NCBI GenBank assembly: GCA_964523735.1
Contig: CAZFYZ010000147.1
Coordinates: forward strand, 1 to 8,566
Direction: 5' to 3'
Source of the DNA: CAZFYZ01 sp964523735
Lineage (GTDB): Bacteria; Armatimonadota; UBA5829
Length of the DNA stretch: 8,566 bases
This document shows, piece after piece, positions 5,470-8,566 of the stretch. A program made the translations under genes and the position numbers. Position 1 is the first letter of the stretch. Each line of letters begins with the position of its first letter. The notes under the pieces were generated by a model. It worked only from the letters and a program-made list of their open reading frames with translations. It was not told the origin of the DNA and did not search any database.

Positions 5470-8400
5470 CTAGTAGACCTTGATGTCGCTCTGGCCTCTA
5501 GGTCTCACTGCGGGCACTCCACCGCTGGCGGCTCCGGCCAAACCGCTCACGCTGATAGTGCTGGTTCCAGCAGTGATGTTGTTGGTGTCGATCGAGGCAG
5601 TCAGCCCGCTCAGGACAACCCTGATCGGAACCACGCTGCCGTCGTCGATTGTCAGATAGTCAGAGGTCTTCTCGGTCACCTTGCCCCAGACTCTGACAAG
5701 CATCCCCTGGCATTCGCCGAATGACTTGTTGGTGACTCCCAGAGTGGTGAGTTCCGTGCCCGGAACGGATGTCGCGGCAGTCGCGGCGATGTACTTCTCG
5801 CCGTTGCCGTCAATCGTGATGGTTCCGGTCAGCGTGACCCGAGACCCAAGGGCGACCGCGGGAAGCCCACTGGCCGGGATCACCATCATGCCAGCGGTCC
5901 GGTCAGCATCTTCCAGGTAGTATCTGCCGTCCGTGAACGTGCCGCTTGCCGCGGTTGCAACCTGAGGCACATCGATCTGGATCATTGTGCCGGCGTCCAG
6001 ATCTCGAGCCTCTTTCAAGTTCGCTACGGTCACGGCCGAGACGCTCTCTATCGCACCCCTATCCGGAGCGGAGCCTGAGTAGTCAACGCCGGCGACGATA
6101 ACGCCAGCATCCACGCACGGCGACCCACTAGCCAAAGCATAGTTGTGAGCTGCCGCGTCCACAAACATCGGGTTGGTTCCAACCCAATCCTGTGCTCCCT
6201 GCGCGACATTGGAGAAAGCGGCCGCGCAGTTGTAGAACACGTTGTAGTCGCTGGACACGTTGGTGCTGCCGGCACCTGTCGTATCCCAGAGCGCTGCCTG
6301 GCTATTGTTCAGGAATATGGAGTTGCGGACATTGACCCCCGCAGCAGCATTTCCGTGAAGCATGAGCCCAACCGCGCAATCTGCGCCAATGCAGTTGTAG
6401 ATTCCGAGCCCACTGCCGCCAACGTGCACTCTAACGCAGGCATTGGCAATGTTGTAGAACGTGTTCCTGACGAACGTAACGTTCTGCACGTAGACTACCT
6501 GGATCGCTTCCACCGAACAGTCGCGGAACACGCAGTTCTTGACCGTGACGTTCGTCCCTCCGCCGGGGCCGTAGTCTTCCATGTTCATGCCCCAGGGCGC
6601 GTTGGCTATCTCGAAGCCGTCAATGATCGTGTAATCGCAGCCGGTCCATGTCTGGAATGCAATCTGGCCACCCGTGCCATCGACGATAGCGCCTGGCTCG
6701 GCCTTGTAGGTAATCGGAGCGTCCACAGTGCCGGCCTTGGTGAGGAACACCACGCCAGTCATCCCGTCTGGCCTGATGACGCGCACGTTGTTGTAGTTAC
6801 CAGGCTTCACTATGACCGTGTCACCCGGAAGCAGTAAGTTGCGAGCATCGCCATTGTCGATCGTGGCCCAAGCCGTGGCTTCGGTCAGACCGTTGGCTGC
6901 GTCGTCGCCACCCGGCTTCACGTAGAACGTGACCGGGCCACGCAGAGTCAATGCAAAGTCCTGCGTTAGCGGCACCACGCTCGCTGCAACCGTCACGTCG
7001 ATGGCAACCGGAGCCGCGGCATTGAGATGATTGGCAGTCATCCCAAACGTCCCGATCGGTAATACGAAGCTGTAGACACCGGTTGCATCGGTCGTGAAAG
7101 TCAAGCCCAGGCTTGGAACCGACACAGTCGCATTGGCAATCGGCTCAGTCAATGAGCCACTAGTCATTGTCACAGTACCGGTGACTTGACGATTGATTAC
7201 GGTAAGCTTGAAGTCAGCGGTTGTGGTGTTACCGTTGGTGATCGTCGCCGGCTGACTCAGGTCGGCGCACACAGGATGGCTGGCCTTCACAGTCCAGATT
7301 CCCGGAGGCATCTCCAGAGTATAGGATCCGTCAGCCGCAGTTACGGTCGAGTACGGTTGCTCGACTGCAGTGACAATGGCTCCGGCAATCGGATCGCCAT
7401 CTACCGTCGTCACGTGACCCACGAGCGTCCCGTGCAGGGTCGATTCCGAGATCACCGCAGTCAATCCGGTCAGGTCGTGCCAGGGGTAGGCATCAGGACC
7501 GGGTCCTACCACGAAGTCGATCTTTTCGCCAGCATCCACGTGAGTAATAGCATTGAATGCCTGCTTAGGCGCAGTGCCCACCGCGTCGGTGTAGCCGTTA
7601 GCCGCGGTGCCTGCAAAACCACTGACAGCGCCATCAAACAGTGCAACACCGTTCTTTGTGACGTGAACATCGGTGGTGGTCTCGTCCATCATCTGCCCGC
7701 TGAACACGCTGGCGACGTTCACGTACATCGCCCGAGGAGCAATCCACCGCACGGTCGCCATCCTGCCGCCGGGGCCGGGGTGAGGCGTGAGCTGCATGGC
7801 TTCCCAGTAGTAGGGGTCCGAGACCACGGGATCCACGGAATTGTTGAGCATCACGCTGCCCTGCCCGTCGGCGTCACCGCCCAGCGACCAACCTTCAAGA
7901 GGTGTAACGGTGAGGTAGTCAGCGTAGAGGGTAAGCGGGCCGTCCAGTGCCAACAGGTAACCATAAGACCATACATTGTTGGGGTTTGCGAAGTTGACGA
8001 ACTCCGCCTCCGCATCCCAGCTGTCTCCGGGTATCAGTTCGAGTGTGTAGTCATTGGTCAGGTTATCGCCGAGCGATATCGACACATAGTCGGTCGTTGA
8101 AGTGTAACCCGGGAAGCTGACCTCGATGAAGTAGTAGTCAGGTAACAGTGACAGCGAGTAACCGCCATCCTCACCGGTTGTCAGGGTAACAGCAACCCCC
8201 CACGAGTCGGTGATCTTGACCGTCGCGCCAACAAGCGGAGGATTACCAGTAAGACTAGATCTGATTGTTCCGCTCAGCAGAGCATTGCCCAAGACGAAGT
8301 TCTGTGTGGTCGTTCCGCCCAGCGTAACGGTGGCGTCCGACGTATCGCTCATGTAACCCGCCTTGGAGGCTGTGATGCTGTTTGTGCCCGGCGGAAGCAG

Positions 8401-8566
8401 CATGGTGTAAGACCCATCCGCTGCGGTCCTGATGCTGTAGTACAGCCCGTCCACTCTCACCAGCGCGTTAGCGACGGGAGTATTGAGCGAATCCTTGACC
8501 GTCCCCTGCAGAGTGCCGAAATTAGTCGTAGAGTCCAGCGTGGCCACTATGCCGGTGAGGTCGCTC
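5470..8566 (-). CDS. Large secreted multidomain beta-helix protein with carboxypeptidase-regulatory-like repeats (5' end outside window)
   Basis: The frame is open through 8566, so the N-terminus and any signal peptide lie outside; numbering here starts at Val (GTG) 8547, giving 1025 residues to the TAG at 5470. In order: two carboxypeptidase-regulatory-like beta-sandwiches (about 11-88, 89-171); a jelly-roll, carbohydrate-binding-like module (about 174-368; NPNNVWSYGY, HPGPGGRMATVRWIAP, TTDVHVTKNGVALFDG); two more beta-sandwiches (about 371-450, 452-535); a right-handed parallel beta-helix (about 540-835), beginning FYVKPGGDDAANGLTEATAW and ending in SPCVDAGV...PDRGAIE, as in choice-of-anchor-Q/pectate-lyase-like proteins; and a C-terminal OB-fold-like domain (about 840-1025; VTLTGTI, GMLVRVWGKVT, YLTIDDGS). 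It is likely exported and may bind or cut polysaccharide, but no catalytic residues could be assigned. No sortase, PEP-CTERM or other C-terminal sorting signal is visible. Coupling to the KDG operon is only suggested by proximity. Confidence 0.88.
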   Translation of the reverse strand, partial: SDLTGIVATLDSTTNFGTLQGTVKDSLNTPVANALVRVDGLYYSIRTAADGSYTMLLPPGTNSITASKAGYMSDTSDATVTLGGTTTQNFVLGNALLSGTIRSSLTGNPPLVGATVKITDSWGVAVTLTTGEDGGYSLSLLPDYYFIEVSFPGYTSTTDYVSISLGDNLTNDYTLELIPGDSWDAEAEFVNFANPNNVWSYGYLLALDGPLTLYADYLTVTPLEGWSLGGDADGQGSVMLNNSVDPVVSDPYYWEAMQLTPHPGPGGRMATVRWIAPRAMYVNVASVFSGQMMDETTTDVHVTKNGVALFDGAVSGFAGTAANGYTDAVGTAPKQAFNAITHVDAGEKIDFVVGPGPDAYPWHDLTGLTAVISESTLHGTLVGHVTTVDGDPIAGAIVTAVEQPYSTVTAADGSYTLEMPPGIWTVKASHPVCADLSQPATITNGNTTTADFKLTVINRQVTGTVTMTSGSLTEPIANATVSVPSLGLTFTTDATGVYSFVLPIGTFGMTANHLNAAAPVAIDVTVAASVVPLTQDFALTLRGPVTFYVKPGGDDAANGLTEATAWATIDNGDARNLLLPGDTVIVKPGNYNNVRVIRPDGMTGVVFLTKAGTVDAPITYKAEPGAIVDGTGGQIAFQTWTGCDYTIIDGFEIANAPWGMNMEDYGPGGGTNVTVKNCVFRDCSVEAIQVVYVQNVTFVRNTFYNIANACVRVHVGGSGLGIYNCIGADCAVGLMLHGNAAAGVNVRNSIFLNNSQAALWDTTGAGSTNVSSDYNVFYNCAAAFSNVAQGAQDWVGTNPMFVDAAAHNYALASGSPCVDAGVIVAGVDYSGSAPDRGAIESVSAVTVANLKEARDLDAGTMIQIDVPQVATAASGTFTDGRYYLEDADRTAGMMVIPASGLPAVALGSRVTLTGTITIDGNGEKYIAATAATSVPGTELTTLGVTNKSFGECQGMLVRVWGKVTEKTSDYLTIDDGSVVPIRVVLSGLTASIDTNNITAGTSTISVSGLAGAASGGVPAVRPRGQSDIKVY

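Noticed and set aside
6145..6837. Plus-strand open frame of 230 codons opposite the large minus-strand gene
   Set aside because: It is an antisense shadow; its product is rich in His, Val and Arg with no recognisable domain, while the minus-strand frame shows continuous beta-helix and beta-sandwich motifs.
7186..8100. Plus-strand open frame of 304 codons opposite the large minus-strand gene
   Set aside because: Antisense shadow of the repeat modules, with a low-quality composition and no family resemblance.
8545..8547. GTG at 8547 as the true start of the large protein
   Set aside because: The frame stays open to the window edge, and the residues before the GTG (SDLTGI) match the internal module boundary DLTGL, so the gene continues outside.

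Overview
The window is GC-rich bacterial DNA. The best guess for the source is Armatimonadota or a related soil/sediment lineage. This rests on a short pre-pseudopilin whose N-terminus (GFTLIELLVVIAIIAILAA followed by ILFPVF.KAKEQAR and CLSNLRQIG) has the form seen in the very large pseudopilin families of that phylum, and on a giant secreted multidomain beta-protein of a type common there and in Planctomycetota. This is recognition by eye, not a computed placement.

Positions 1-4437 (+ strand) hold a sugar-acid catabolic locus. It starts with a LacI-family regulator (106-1125) whose promoter places the predicted transcription start almost on the ATG. Next is a 298-bp spacer with a good -35 box and an 18-bp inverted repeat with central CpG, a strong candidate operator. 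Three enzyme genes follow: a divergent acetate kinase family protein (1424-2623), a KDPG/KHG aldolase (eda, 2756-3412) and a PfkB-family 2-dehydro-3-deoxygluconokinase (kdgK, 3412-4437), the last two overlapping by one base. KdgK would phosphorylate KDG to KDPG and Eda would split KDPG to pyruvate and glyceraldehyde 3-phosphate. This is the lower part of uronate, pectin, alginate or aldonate degradation. The acetate kinase relative could make ATP from an acyl phosphate downstream of pyruvate, but it differs from characterised acetate kinases at several active-site positions, so its substrate is open.

A GC-rich hairpin at 4479-4502, T-rich on the minus-strand side, separates the operon from the convergent minus-strand genes.

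Positions 4555-8566 (- strand) hold a short pre-pseudopilin (4555-5232) and, upstream of it, the 3' part of a very large secreted protein (stop at 5470, continuing past the window end). The large protein is built from carboxypeptidase-regulatory-like beta-sandwich repeats, a carbohydrate-binding-like module, a right-handed parallel beta-helix and a C-terminal OB-fold-like domain. Its modules repeat so regularly that another copy of the carbohydrate-binding-like module can be predicted just outside the window. Between the two minus-strand genes lie four tandem copies of a 26-bp repeat running into an imperfect palindromic element of the interspersed-repeat type. No tRNA, rRNA, CRISPR array, transposase or integrase was seen.

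The points most worth following are the divergent acetate kinase relative inside a KDG operon, the CpG-centred operator next to its regulator, and the tandem-repeat/palindrome element.
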